Assembly: GCF_001463745.1 (NCBI RefSeq)
Contig: NZ_BBWJ01000037.1
Coordinates: 28,701-92,700, forward strand
DNA: 64,000 nt
DNA from: Aureimonas sp. AU22
GTDB taxonomy: Bacteria; Pseudomonadota; Alphaproteobacteria; Rhizobiales; Rhizobiaceae
Reading direction: 5' to 3'
Shown here one piece after another: positions 46,735 through 56,217 of the stretch. The notes beneath the pieces are model-generated. The model had not been told where the DNA came from and ran no database searches. It saw only the letters and a program-made list of their open reading frames with translations. The position numbers and the translations under genes are program-made. Each line of letters begins with the position of its first letter. The stretch's first letter is position 1.

Positions 46735-47116
46735 CCGCGCCGTTCGTGAGGACGCGGCCGAGCATGGAGACGAGCGCCATGCCATCGCAGGGCTTGTTGC
46801 AGACTTCCACGCCGGGATAGCGCTCGGCCAGTATGCGTTTCTCGCCCTGGCCGGTGTGAAAGACGAACGGCACATGTTCCTGCCGGAGAATGTCGGCGAC
46901 CGGATAGGACGTCTTGCCGTGGAGGTTCACGTCGAGGATCGCGGCATCGAACCGCTCTCGCTTGGCACAGGCTTCCGCGATCGCGAGCGTCCCGGCGCAG
47001 GTGACCCGCGCGCCGTTCTCCTCGAGCTCCGCCTCGATGTCGATGGCGACTAGAAACTCGTCTTCCACAACGAGAACATGCTTGCCCGCCAACGCGGCCC
47101 CGGTCGCTGCCACCAA
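46730..47116 (-). CDS. Stand-alone response-regulator receiver protein
   Basis: About 128 residues, one receiver domain and no output domain. Acidic pair Glu18-Asp19, phospho-acceptor Asp62 (AAILDVNL), Thr88 and Lys108 (CNKP) are all in place. Such proteins in Rhizobiales often relay signals to HWE/LOV kinases or general stress pathways. No kinase is nearby. Start codon uncertain (TTG 47116 or GTG 47113). Confidence 0.88.
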   Translation of the reverse strand: MVAATGAALAGKHVLVVEDEFLVAIDIEAELEENGARVTCAGTLAIAEACAKRERFDAAILDVNLHGKTSYPVADILRQEHVPFVFHTGQGEKRILAERYPGVEVCNKPCDGMALVSMLGRVLTNGAA

Positions 47117-47239
47117 ACCCTCAATCCTGCAAACTCGACACGCCCGGTATCCGGGACCATCAGCAGCCCGTCTTCGACCCGAAGCGGTCTACTCGTCAAA
47201 GCTGCATTATGGGGCACAAGTTCCTTCCGAACAGATAAG

Positions 47240-47269
47240 CGGCCGGGACCCTCATGGTTCTCCGGCCGC
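47240..47269 (-). terminator. Candidate terminator of the fucose-type ABC operon
   Basis: Eight-base arms GCGGCCGG / CCGGCCGC with a 14-base loop, 20 bases after the end of the permease gene on the minus strand. No T-tract. Weak evidence. Confidence 0.4.
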
Positions 47270-47288
47270 CTGTGGTCTTTGGGTTACC

Positions 47289-48272
47289 TCACCCCCGGCG
47301 ACGGCGGAGCTGGTCGAAGTAGACGATCACGATGATCAGGACGCCCGTGATGATGCGTTGCCAGAACGAGTTCACGTTGAGGAGATTGGCGCCGTTGTTG
47401 ATGGTCGCGAGGATGAAGGCGCCGATCAGAGGACCGTGGATCGAGCCGACCGCGCCGAAGAGGCTCGTCCCTCCGATCACCGATGAGGCGATGGCCTGAA
47501 GCTCCCAGCCCTCGGCCTGCGTGGCGTTGCCGACGCCGATGCGGGTGGCCAGCAGCACGCCCACGAAGGCCGCGCAGATCGCCGAAAGCGAATACGCCAT
47601 GTAGATGGTGCGCGAGACGTTGACGCCGGACAAGCGTGCCGCTTCCGGGTTCGAGCCGACCGCGAAGAGATAGCGGCCGAAGCGCGAGCGATGCAGGAAG
47701 ACGAAGGCGGGCACCGCGACGACGATGACCATCCAGAACAAGTTGGGGATACCGAGGAAGGCGTTGCGCGAGAACTCGTTGAACGCCGGATCGGTGATCG
47801 AGATGGTGGATCCGTTGGTGATAACGAGGCCGATGCCGCGCAGGGCGGTCAGGGTCGCGAGCGTGATGATGAAGGGTGGCAGACCCATCTTCACGATGCC
47901 GAAACCGTGGAACATGCCGATGGCGAGACCCATGACGAGCGTCAGGATCACGGCCATCCACACCGGTACGCCGGCCTGGAGCAGGTAGGCGATGACTGTC
48001 GTCGAGAACCCGACGACGGCGCCGACGGATAGGTCGATGCCGGCCGTGATGATCACGAAGGTCTGGCCGATCGCCAGGATCGCGATCATCGAGCCCTGAC
48101 GGAGAAGGTTCGAGATGTTGTTGCCGGTGGCGAAGGTCGGCGTCGCGAAGGCCAGGAAGACCCAGAGCGCGACCAGAAGGCCGAGCAGGGTCAGCGCGAA
48201 CAGGAAACCGAAGTTGCGGCGCGGCTTCTTGAGAGCGGCGACGGCATCGGCGTTGGAGCTTTGAATGGTCAT
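47289..48272 (-). CDS. Sugar ABC transporter permease, RbsC type
   Basis: 327 residues with about nine helices. Core TAGIDLSVGAVVG, loop RYLFAVGSNPEAARLSGVN and VIGGTSLFGAVGSIHGP. Last gene of the minus-strand fucose-type operon, 11 bases after the ATPase gene. Substrate probably L-fucose or a related sugar by context. Confidence 0.9.
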   Translation of the reverse strand: MTIQSSNADAVAALKKPRRNFGFLFALTLLGLLVALWVFLAFATPTFATGNNISNLLRQGSMIAILAIGQTFVIITAGIDLSVGAVVGFSTTVIAYLLQAGVPVWMAVILTLVMGLAIGMFHGFGIVKMGLPPFIITLATLTALRGIGLVITNGSTISITDPAFNEFSRNAFLGIPNLFWMVIVVAVPAFVFLHRSRFGRYLFAVGSNPEAARLSGVNVSRTIYMAYSLSAICAAFVGVLLATRIGVGNATQAEGWELQAIASSVIGGTSLFGAVGSIHGPLIGAFILATINNGANLLNVNSFWQRIITGVLIIVIVYFDQLRRRRG

Positions 48273-48283
48273 GTTCGCCTCGT

Positions 48284-49831
48284 TCAGACGCCGATCGCCT
48301 GGGTGAGAATGTCCTCGTGCGTGGACTGGTGAAAGCCGCTGGTGCCGACGAGCTGTCCGCCGCGGAAGACGTGCAGGGTGTCGGCGAGCTCGTAGACCTC
48401 CGGCAGGTAGGAGGAGATCAGGAGGATGCCGGCGCCCCCTTTCAGGAGCTGGCCGAAGAGCCGGTAGATCTCGGCCTTCGTGCCGACGTCGACGCCCACC
48501 GTCGGCTCATCGAAGATGAAGACCTCGGCGCCGTGGTTCAGCCATTTGCCGATCACGATCTTCTGCTGGTTGCCGCCGGACATGGACGATGCGAGCGAGC
48601 GCCGGCTCGGGGTCTTGATCGCAAGATTCTTGATCTGCCGGTCGGCGTGCTCCGCCTCGAGGCTCGAGGAGATCGTGATGCCGCGCGTCAGCCGGTTGTA
48701 GATCGGCAGGTTCAGGTTGAGGCCGATCGGCAGGTTGAGTGCGAGGCCCTGGTCGCGTCGGCTCTCGGGAGCCAGTGCGATGCCGAGATCGATCGCCTTG
48801 CGCTCGTTGGTGATGTCGATCGGCTGACCCTTCCAGAGGATCTCGCCGCTCGTCTTCGGATTGCGGCCGAAGAGACTGAGCGCGAACTCGCTGCGGCCCG
48901 CACCGATCAGCCCGTAGAGACCGACGATCTCGCCGGCTCGGACCGTCAGCGACACATCGGAAAACCCCGCGCCCGAAAGGTGGCGCGCCTCGATCAGCGG
49001 CGCGCCGATCGCCACCGCTTCCTTGTGGTAGATCTGCTCGAGCGATCGGTTGATCATCATCGCGACGAGCTCGGCGTCGTTCGTCTCGCCGATCAGGCGC
49101 GTGCCGACATGGGTGCCGTCCCGCAGGACCGAGACGCGGTCGGCGAGCTCGAAGATCTCCTCCATGCGGTGGCTGATGTAGACGATCGTCACGCCCTCGG
49201 CCTTGAGGCGCCGGATCAGCGTGAAGAGCTGCGCAGCCTCCTGGCGCGTGAGGTAGGCGGTGGGCTCGTCGAAGATCAGGAACCGCGTTCCGCGCAGCGA
49301 GGCGCGGGCGGTGGCCACGAGCTGCTGCTGGCCGATGGTGAGCGAGCCGAGTTCGGCTTCGGCCGGCAGGTGAAAGCCGAGATCGTCGAGGATCGCCTGA
49401 GCGGCCTCGTTCATCTTGCGCTTCTGCAGAAGCCCGAAGCGTACCGTTTCGTCGCCGAGAAAGATGTTGGCGGCCACCGACAGGTGCCGGCACAGGACGA
49501 CCTCCTGGTGCACGGCGTTGATGCCGTGGTCGATCGCTTCCTGCGGGGTCGCTAGGTCGACCGGCTTGCCCTGCCAAAGGATTTCACCGCCCGAGCGGCG
49601 GATGACCCCCGTCAGGAGCTTGATCAGCGTGGACTTGCCGGCGCCGTTTTCGCCGACGATCGCATGCACCTCGCCGGCCTTGAAGGCGAGGGACGCGGGC
49701 TTGAGGGCGAGCACCGGCCCGTAGCGTTTCTCGAGCTGCCGCAACTCCAGGATCGTCGTGCCGGCCTCGGGAAGCGGATCGGTGGTCAGATGAAGATCGA
49801 CCGGAAGGGGATCGTTCTGCGTAGAGGACAT
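48284..49831 (-). CDS. Sugar ABC transporter ATPase with two nucleotide-binding domains
   Basis: 515 residues from ATG 49831. Domain 1: GENGAGKST, SLTIGQQQ signature and FLIFDEPTAYL. Domain 2: GLIGAGRSEF (atypical Walker A), MSGGNQQK and VFIFDEPTVGVDVG. About 30 polar residues precede the first domain. Works with the permease and binding protein in one operon. Confidence 0.92.
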   Translation of the reverse strand: MSSTQNDPLPVDLHLTTDPLPEAGTTILELRQLEKRYGPVLALKPASLAFKAGEVHAIVGENGAGKSTLIKLLTGVIRRSGGEILWQGKPVDLATPQEAIDHGINAVHQEVVLCRHLSVAANIFLGDETVRFGLLQKRKMNEAAQAILDDLGFHLPAEAELGSLTIGQQQLVATARASLRGTRFLIFDEPTAYLTRQEAAQLFTLIRRLKAEGVTIVYISHRMEEIFELADRVSVLRDGTHVGTRLIGETNDAELVAMMINRSLEQIYHKEAVAIGAPLIEARHLSGAGFSDVSLTVRAGEIVGLYGLIGAGRSEFALSLFGRNPKTSGEILWKGQPIDITNERKAIDLGIALAPESRRDQGLALNLPIGLNLNLPIYNRLTRGITISSSLEAEHADRQIKNLAIKTPSRRSLASSMSGGNQQKIVIGKWLNHGAEVFIFDEPTVGVDVGTKAEIYRLFGQLLKGGAGILLISSYLPEVYELADTLHVFRGGQLVGTSGFHQSTHEDILTQAIGV

Positions 49832-50038
49832 GGCAACCTCGAAACCGCTGCGACGAGGCGCGCCGTCCGAACGACGCGGAGGGCGGGCGCGATCTTGCAT
49901 GGCGAGCGTTCGGCGCACTTCAGTAGGGGGCGGCGGTGGCCGAGGCCCTGCACTTCAAACGGGCTGGTTCGGCGACGACGCTCGGACTTGAAGCCCGTCA
50001 GACGAATGCACGAAAATTTCGCCGGACACTCGGAGAAC

Positions 50039-50062
50039 GGAGGGCGGCGGTGGCCGCCCTCC
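50039..50062 (-). terminator. Intercistronic hairpin after the binding-protein gene
   Basis: Perfect 10-base stem GGAGGGCGGC / GCCGCCCTCC with a 4-base loop, 12 bases past the binding-protein stop and before the ATPase gene. As with frcB and dctP, it may raise the amount of receptor relative to the rest of the operon. Confidence 0.65.
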
Positions 50063-50074
50063 GGTCGATGACGG

Positions 50075-51055
50075 TCAGTTCACCTTCGGGTTCAGGAGTT
50101 CCTGAGACCGGGCTTCGTTCATGTTCTCGGTGGTGATGAGGTTCGCGCCGGTGTCGACGTTCTTCTCGACGCTCTCTTTCTTCGAAGCGGCGAGCGCGGT
50201 CTTGATGCCGTCGTAACCCATGCGATAGGGGTCCTGCACCACGAGACCCGAGATCACACCGTCCTTCAGGAAGCCGACGAGGCGATCGTCGCTGTCGAAG
50301 CCGATCAGGGCGACCTTGTCCTTGACGCCGTTCTCCGCGACGGCCTGACCAGCGCCCTGCGCCATGATCAGGTTAGAGGCGAAGATGCCGACGAGGTTCG
50401 GGTTGGCGGTCAGCAGGTCGGTCGTGATGTTGAGACCCGTCGCGGCCTGGCCGTCGGCGTAGCGGTCCGCGACCAGCTTGAGGCCGGGATGCTTTGCAAG
50501 CTGCTCGATGAAGCCCTTCTTGCGCTCCTCCAGCGAGCCGGCGTTCGGCGAATTCGTGATGAGCGCGACGTCGCCCTCTTCCTTGCCGGTCTTGGCCTTG
50601 ATGGCTGCCGCGAGACCGTCGGCGGCGATGCGGCCGCCCTGGACGTTGTCGGTCGTCAGGAACGAGGTGAAGGCGGTGGATTCGGCCGAGGAGTCGATGC
50701 CGATGATCGGAACGGACTTGGCGGCTTCCGTGATCGGGGGGCCGAGGGCCGTGCGCTCGGTCGGCGCGATCACGATGGCGGCAGGATTGCCGGCTACGGC
50801 GTTCTCGAGGATCGAGATCTGGCCGTTGATGTCGGTTTCCGCCTGTGCGCCGAGCTCGGGCACGTTGACGCCGAGATCCTTGCCGGCCTGGCGGGCGCCG
50901 GCGAGCACGATCTGCCAGTAGAAGGACGTCGTGTCCTTCACGATGATCGGAATGGTGGGCTGCTGCGCCAGCGCAGGGCCGCTCGGCAGGCCGAGGGCCA
51001 GAGTGGCGGCGGCGATGCCGGCGAGCGCGAGCCGGCGGGTCAGTTTCAAGGTCAT
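50075..51055 (-). CDS. Sugar ABC transporter substrate-binding protein
   Basis: 326 residues from ATG 51055, with a signal peptide ending near ALAQ. RbsB-like fold: PIIVKDTTSFYWQIVLAGARQAG, AIVIAPTERTAL, DGQAATGLNITTDLL and FIASNLIMAQGAG-type hinge at GIFASNLIMAQ. The start is preceded by GGGGGAGG. Separated from fucU by 126 bases, which may hold an internal promoter. Ligand likely L-fucose or a neighbour sugar. Confidence 0.88.
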   Translation of the reverse strand: MTLKLTRRLALAGIAAATLALGLPSGPALAQQPTIPIIVKDTTSFYWQIVLAGARQAGKDLGVNVPELGAQAETDINGQISILENAVAGNPAAIVIAPTERTALGPPITEAAKSVPIIGIDSSAESTAFTSFLTTDNVQGGRIAADGLAAAIKAKTGKEEGDVALITNSPNAGSLEERKKGFIEQLAKHPGLKLVADRYADGQAATGLNITTDLLTANPNLVGIFASNLIMAQGAGQAVAENGVKDKVALIGFDSDDRLVGFLKDGVISGLVVQDPYRMGYDGIKTALAASKKESVEKNVDTGANLITTENMNEARSQELLNPKVN

Positions 51056-51181
51056 CGGGTTTCCTCCCCCAAAATGGACCGGTTGTTCCGGTTCTTGTTC
51101 TGATTGAGATAAACATACCGTATCGGCGCCGGGATCGATTGGCAAGAGCTGCCTGCCTCCAAACGCCCGGTATGCAACGGT

Positions 51182-51604
51182 TCAGAGCACGCCCGTCGTC
51201 AGGATCAAGTTGCCGTAATGGCGCGTTTCTCCGGTCGCGACGATCAGGCGTGCCGTTTTGGCTCGTTCGTAGAACGCGAATCGTTCCAGCGAACGGATCG
51301 CGAAGTCGCCCGCGCGGCGGCGGACGACCTCGGCGAACTCTTCGGCGATCGGCGGCACCTGGGCGGGGTCGCCGACGACCTCCATGCGGAAGGCCGCGTC
51401 CTCCACGAACGTGTCGAGCGGCAGATGCGTCAGAATTGCGTCGGCGGCCGTCACCGCGTCGATGCCGTCGAGGCGCACGACGAGGGGGCCGAGCGAATGC
51501 GACGGAAAGTTCGCGTCGGCGATCACGATCTCGTCGCCGTGTCCGAGCGCACGCAGGGCATGGAGCAGGTCCGGACCGAGCAGGGGATGGATGTTTCGCA
51601 GCAT
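51182..51604 (-). CDS. fucU: L-fucose mutarotase FucU
   Basis: 140 residues, exact family length. GHGD (21-24) with catalytic His22, NFPSHS, and the conserved Tyr130 in RHYGN are all present, unlike the copy at 13354. Interconverts alpha- and beta-fucose. Lies between the SDR and the ABC binding protein in the L-fucose-type operon. Confidence 0.9.
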   Translation of the reverse strand: MLRNIHPLLGPDLLHALRALGHGDEIVIADANFPSHSLGPLVVRLDGIDAVTAADAILTHLPLDTFVEDAAFRMEVVGDPAQVPPIAEEFAEVVRRRAGDFAIRSLERFAFYERAKTARLIVATGETRHYGNLILTTGVL

Positions 51605-51616
51605 GGGGATCCTCGC

Positions 51617-52360
51617 TCAGATGTTGGTCCAGCCGCCGTCGATCGAGATGGCTTGCCCGGTGACGAAGGCGGACTCGGGCGAGGCGAGGTAGAGCGCGAG
51701 CGCCGCGATCTCCTCCGGCCTGCCGAGACGGCCCATGGGCTGGCGCGCCGCGAAGGCGACACGCGCGGCCTCGAGGTCGCCGGTCGCGCGCATGCGGTCT
51801 TCCAGCGATGGGCTTTCCACCGTGCCCGGACAGATCGCGTTGGCGCGGATGCCCTGGCCTACGAAATCCGCCGCGACCGATTTCGTCAGGCCGATGACCG
51901 CAGCCTTCGACGCACCGTAGACGAAGCGATTGGGCGCGGCGATCACGGACGAGGCGACGGACGCTATGTTGACGATGGACCCGCCGCCGCCCTCGATCAT
52001 CGCCGGCAGGAAGGTGCGCACCATCCGGAACATCGAGCGCACGTTGAGATCGAAGGCGAAATCGAACTCCTCTTCCGTGCAGTCGAGGATCGTGCCCGCG
52101 TGGACGAAGCCGGCGCAGTTGAAGAGGATGTCGGGGCGGCCGACGTCGCGCGCAAACGCCGCGATCGCGTCGCCGTCGCGCACGTCGAGGCGGTGCGTCG
52201 TGATGCCGGGCTCGGATCCAAGGTCGGCTAGACGCTCCTCGTTGATGTCGGAGGCGATGACCTCGGCGCCCTCGCGGGCAAAGGCGAGCGCCGTGGCGCG
52301 GCCGATGCCCTGCGCCGCGGCGGTCACGATCGCGCGCCGTCCTGCCAGACGTTGACTCAA
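51617..52360 (-). CDS. 2-keto-3-deoxy-L-fuconate dehydrogenase-like SDR
   Basis: 247 residues from TTG 52360, which overlaps the iclR stop (TTGA) and follows GGGAGAAC. Motifs TAAAQGIGRAT (cofactor), NCAG, and YGASKAAVIG (catalytic Tyr-Lys), ending TGQAISIDGGWTNI. Sequence character matches the BDH2/KDF dehydrogenase group, which oxidises 2-keto-3-deoxy-L-fuconate. The nearby L-fuconate dehydratase supports the role. Confidence 0.85.
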   Translation of the reverse strand: MSQRLAGRRAIVTAAAQGIGRATALAFAREGAEVIASDINEERLADLGSEPGITTHRLDVRDGDAIAAFARDVGRPDILFNCAGFVHAGTILDCTEEEFDFAFDLNVRSMFRMVRTFLPAMIEGGGGSIVNIASVASSVIAAPNRFVYGASKAAVIGLTKSVAADFVGQGIRANAICPGTVESPSLEDRMRATGDLEAARVAFAARQPMGRLGRPEEIAALALYLASPESAFVTGQAISIDGGWTNI

Positions 52361-53199
52361 TTGCGTTCTCCCTTGGGCGCCGCAGGGCGCGAGTGGATGA
52401 CGTCCGCGTCCAGTGCCGCGACAGGCGCCGCCAGAGCGGCGCTGATGCGCTGGGCCGAGCGGTCGACCTCGTCGGCCAGCGCTTCCGGCTCCACCGGGTC
52501 GCTCAGGATGCGAAGATGCGGGCAGGTCAGCGCGGCGACGGCGCCCGTATCCTCGGGGTCGAAGATCGGCAGCGACACGTCGGTCACGCCGTCGGTGATG
52601 CCGGACGCGCGAACGATTCGGCCAGCGCGGCGAAACTGGTCCAGGCGTGCGGCGAGCGCGGCGAAATCGAACCCCGGCTCCTCCACGGCGATGGCCGCCA
52701 GCGTGCGCTCGCGCCGCCGCTCGCTCATGAAGGCGAGGAGGCAGTGGCCCGAGCCCGTGCGCACGAGGGGCTGGCGATAGCCGATGCGAACCGAAAACCC
52801 GATATGCGATACGCTTTCCACCCGCGCGATCACCACCATCTGCGTGCCGCTGGGCACGGCGAGGTGACAGGAATATCCGGTGCTTTCCGCGAAATCGCGC
52901 ATCACGGGAAGTGCGGCGTCGGTGAGCGAGCGGTGGAGCGGGCGGTTGAGACCGAGGCGGAACAGCTTGTCCGCCGCCACGTATCGATCGGCTCCCACAC
53001 GCTCGAGATAGCCGCGCGCTTCGAGGACGGCGACCATGCGGAAGATCTCGCTGCGCGTGCGACCCAAGGCGTCGGCGAGTTCGCCGAGGTTCAACGCGGC
53101 GCGGGTGGACGACAGGTGCTCCAGGATGTCGAGCCCCTTCTCCAGCGCCGGGGCGCTGTAGCGGGCCACGTCCTCGGAGACTGCCTCCTGTCGATCCAT
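52357..53199 (-). CDS. IclR-family transcriptional regulator
   Basis: 280 residues. N-terminal winged helix (about 15-75, ALEKGLDILEHLSS ... LGRTRSEIFRMVAVLE) and a C-terminal effector domain (about 95-250, SGHCLLAFMSE). First gene of the minus-strand operon and divergent from the fuconate dehydratase across 57 bases, so it probably controls both. A C-terminal tail of about 25 residues is polar. Confidence 0.92.
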   Translation of the reverse strand: MDRQEAVSEDVARYSAPALEKGLDILEHLSSTRAALNLGELADALGRTRSEIFRMVAVLEARGYLERVGADRYVAADKLFRLGLNRPLHRSLTDAALPVMRDFAESTGYSCHLAVPSGTQMVVIARVESVSHIGFSVRIGYRQPLVRTGSGHCLLAFMSERRRERTLAAIAVEEPGFDFAALAARLDQFRRAGRIVRASGITDGVTDVSLPIFDPEDTGAVAALTCPHLRILSDPVEPEALADEVDRSAQRISAALAAPVAALDADVIHSRPAAPKGERN

Positions 53200-53229
53200 T
53201 GACTCTCGGTTCTGCTAGTGATTTCAGTT

Positions 53230-53241
53230 TTCATATATGAA
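53230..53241. promoter_or_regulatory. Candidate IclR operator between iclR and the fuconate dehydratase
   Basis: Perfect 12-base palindrome TTCATATATGAA in the 57-base divergent region, AT-rich in a GC-rich neighbourhood. IclR-family regulators often bind short AT-rich palindromes of this sort. It may overlap the -10 of one or both promoters. Confidence 0.55.
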
Positions 53242-53256
53242 CAGGGATCGAGCGGC

Positions 53257-54534
53257 ATGTCCACCACAATCACGAGCTTCGAGACGTTCGATATCCGCTT
53301 CGCCACGTCGATGAAGCTCGACGGGTCGGACGCGATGAATCCCGACCCCGACTATTCCGCCGCCTATGTCGTGCTGGGCACGGACGGCGACCTCGAGGGC
53401 CATGGTCTGGCCTTCACGATCGGCCGGGGGAACGACCTCGTGACGCTGGCGATTCGGGCAGCGGCCGAGCGCGTGGTCGGACTGTCGGTCGAGGAGATCG
53501 CCTCCGACATGGGTGGCTTCTGGCGACGGATCACCGGCGACAGTCAGCTCCGGTGGCTCGGGCCCGACAAGGGTGTGATGCACATGGCGATCGGCGCCGT
53601 GGTGAACGCGGTCTGGGATCTTTGGGCGAAGCAGGCGGGCAAGCCGGTCTGGCAGCTCCTGGCCGACATGTCCCCGGACGAGATCCTGGCGCTCGTCGAC
53701 TTCCGCTATCTCGGCAACGCGCTGACGCGAGAGGAAGCACGCGAGATCCTGGTGCGCGCGGCGGCCGGCAAGGCGGAGCGCCTCGCTCTTCTGTCGGAGA
53801 AGGGCTACCCGACCTACACGACCTCGGCCGGGTGGCTCGGCTACGACGACGACAAGATGCGGCGCCTCTGCCGTGAGGGCATGGCGGAGGGCTGGACCCA
53901 CTTCAAACTGAAGGTCGGCCGCGACCTCGATGACGACATCCGCCGCTGCCGCATCGTACGCGAGGAGATCGGCCCTGATCGGACGCTGATGATCGACGCC
54001 AACCAGGTCTGGGAGGTCGGCGAAGCGATCGAGTGGGTCAACCGCCTCGCCGAATTCCGCCCGTGGTTCATCGAGGAGCCGACCTCGCCGGATGACGTCC
54101 TCGGCCACGGCCAGATCAAGGCGGGCGTCGCGCCGATCAAGGTCGCGACCGGCGAGATGTGCCAGAATCGGATCATGTTCAAGCAGTTCCTGCAGGCGGA
54201 TGCGATCGACGTGGTGCAGATCGACGCCGCACGCGTCGGCGGGTTGAACGAGAACCTCGCCATCATGCTGATGGCGGCCAAGTTCGGAAAGCCGGTCTGT
54301 CCGCATGCTGGCGGCGTGGGCCTCTGCGAATACGTCCAGCACCTGTCGATGATCGACTACCTCATCGTGTCCGGCACGATGGAGGGGCGGGTGGCCGAAT
54401 ATGTCGACCACCTGCATGAGCACTTCGTGCACCCCTGCGACGTGAAGGGTGGGCGCTACATGCCGCCGCGCGCGCCGGGCTTCTCGATCGAGATGAAGCG
54501 CGCCTCCATCGAGGCGCATATCTTCAGGGGCTGA
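53257..54534 (+). CDS. L-fuconate dehydratase
   Basis: 425 residues, enolase superfamily. N-terminal [17 protein letters not shown] is characteristic of this enzyme. Catalytic Lys217 and Lys219 (FKLKVG), metal ligands Asp247 (MIDAN), Glu273/274 (IEEP) and Glu300 (TGEMC), and His350 (PHAGG) are visible. It dehydrates L-fuconate to 2-keto-3-deoxy-L-fuconate. ATG 53257 was chosen over GTG 53218, which overlaps the operator. Confidence 0.93.
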   Translation: MSTTITSFETFDIRFATSMKLDGSDAMNPDPDYSAAYVVLGTDGDLEGHGLAFTIGRGNDLVTLAIRAAAERVVGLSVEEIASDMGGFWRRITGDSQLRWLGPDKGVMHMAIGAVVNAVWDLWAKQAGKPVWQLLADMSPDEILALVDFRYLGNALTREEAREILVRAAAGKAERLALLSEKGYPTYTTSAGWLGYDDDKMRRLCREGMAEGWTHFKLKVGRDLDDDIRRCRIVREEIGPDRTLMIDANQVWEVGEAIEWVNRLAEFRPWFIEEPTSPDDVLGHGQIKAGVAPIKVATGEMCQNRIMFKQFLQADAIDVVQIDAARVGGLNENLAIMLMAAKFGKPVCPHAGGVGLCEYVQHLSMIDYLIVSGTMEGRVAEYVDHLHEHFVHPCDVKGGRYMPPRAPGFSIEMKRASIEAHIFRG

Positions 54535-55942
54535 AGGGTTCGGGCGCCGCCGCGATCTGTCCGCTCCGTTCGCGATGGAGGTAGCGCGCGGTCATGGAAA
54601 CCGCCGCGACGAGGAGGCCGGCGGCGAGGCCCCACCAGACCCCCACACCGGCCCAGCCGAACGGGAAGGCGAGCGTGTAGGCGATCGGCATGCCGACGGC
54701 CCAGTAGCTGCCGACCGCGATGAGCATCGGGGTGCGGGTGTCCTTCAATCCGCGCAGGACGCCGTTTGCCGCCACCTGCGCCGCGTCGATCAGCTGGAAG
54801 GCGGCGGCGACGGCCAGGAGCGGGATGGCGGTCGCCAGCACCCGTCCGGCATCCGCTTGACCGAGATCGAGGTAGAGGCCGATCAGCCGCTCCGGCACGG
54901 CCCAGAAGAGCAGCGCGGCGAAGAGCGCGATGCCGATGGCCACCATCATCGCAACCCGTGCCGCGCGCGCCACGTCGGCGGCGTTGCCGCGGCCATAGGC
55001 CGAGCCGACGCGCACCGTCGCCGCGCTCGAAAGCCCGAGCGGGATCATGAACGAGATGGACGCCAGCTGCAGCGCGATGCCGTGGGCGGCGAGTTCCACC
55101 GTTCCGATCCAGCCCATCATCACGGAGGCTGCCGTGAACAGGCCGACCTCGGCGACGATCGTGGCGCCGATCGGCCAGCCGAGCCGGGCGACCTCGCGGA
55201 AGGCCTCCCAGTCCGGCAGATGGAAACGGCGCCAGAGATCGTAGGGTGCGAGCGCGGAAACCGAGCGGGTATAGGCCACGAGGGCGGCGAAGATGAAGAT
55301 CGAGGTCGTCCCCGACGCGATCCCCGATCCCGTCAGGCCAAGAGCGGGCAAGCCGAAGTTGCCGAAGATCAGGCCGTAGTTGGCAACACCGTTGAGCAGC
55401 GCGCCGACGACGGTGATCAGAAGCACGGCGCGTGGCCGCTCCAGCGCGCTGAGATAGGAGCGCAGGACGAAGGTCGCGAGATAGGGCAGCATCGACCATT
55501 GCAGGATGCGCATGTAGTGCCCGCCGAGTTCGGCGACGCGAGGATCCTGTCCGAGGGCGACGAAGATGTCGCGCGTGAACCAGAGCGGCACCATCACGAC
55601 CGCGCTGTAGGCGCCGACGACCCAGAGACCCATCCGCACCGAGCGGCGCACGGCGCGCGTATCGCCGCGTCCGTTGGCAGACGCCGCCATCGGCATCACC
55701 GCATAGGCGAAGCCCGAGCCGAACATCCAGAACACGTAGAACGTCTGCGACGTGAGGACGGCCGCAGCCAGTTCCACGGGCCCGAGCCGACCGATGAGAA
55801 CGGTGTTCGTCACGTTGATCGACATCTGCGCCAGCTGTGCCCCGATCAAAGGCAGTCCGAGCAGCAGAGTGGCCTTCAGATGCGAACCCCAGGAGGCGGG
55901 AAACGGCGCGCGCAGACCATCATCCAACCCTTGCGCCGCCAT
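54524..55942 (-). CDS. MATE-family multidrug efflux transporter
   Basis: 472 residues from ATG 55942 with 12 predicted helices in two homologous halves. [21 protein letters not shown] at the first helix and [15 protein letters not shown] in the second half are family-typical. Exports cationic compounds using a sodium or proton gradient. Its end overlaps the convergent fuconate dehydratase by 11 bases, so it interrupts the sugar loci. Confidence 0.92.
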   Translation of the reverse strand: MAAQGLDDGLRAPFPASWGSHLKATLLLGLPLIGAQLAQMSINVTNTVLIGRLGPVELAAAVLTSQTFYVFWMFGSGFAYAVMPMAASANGRGDTRAVRRSVRMGLWVVGAYSAVVMVPLWFTRDIFVALGQDPRVAELGGHYMRILQWSMLPYLATFVLRSYLSALERPRAVLLITVVGALLNGVANYGLIFGNFGLPALGLTGSGIASGTTSIFIFAALVAYTRSVSALAPYDLWRRFHLPDWEAFREVARLGWPIGATIVAEVGLFTAASVMMGWIGTVELAAHGIALQLASISFMIPLGLSSAATVRVGSAYGRGNAADVARAARVAMMVAIGIALFAALLFWAVPERLIGLYLDLGQADAGRVLATAIPLLAVAAAFQLIDAAQVAANGVLRGLKDTRTPMLIAVGSYWAVGMPIAYTLAFPFGWAGVGVWWGLAAGLLVAAVSMTARYLHRERSGQIAAAPEPFSP

Positions 55943-56217
55943 GGTCCTGCCTCCCCCGTGCCCGGTCGAAGGGCAGGGGGGTGGGTAGCGCCGCGCCGTC
56001 ACCCTGTCCAGCATCGCAGGCGGCCGGAACGACGTTCCTTCATGCTGCAACGCAGCGACGATTTCATGCGGACTTGAAGGCCGGCCCGCCGTACTCGATT
56101 GACAAGATTGGAGCGGTTCGAAATAACGCAGACAATTGGGGCGGTGGACCTTCGGCGAGACGATCTGCCGGCCGGCCGTCTTTTCCCTTCCGTAGTCTCC
56201 AGTTGCATGGAACGGTC

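Noticed and set aside
51114..51174. CATACCG and CGGTATG inverted arms upstream of the fucose-type binding protein
   Set aside because: Seven-base arms 47 bases apart can arise by chance; not enough to call an operator.
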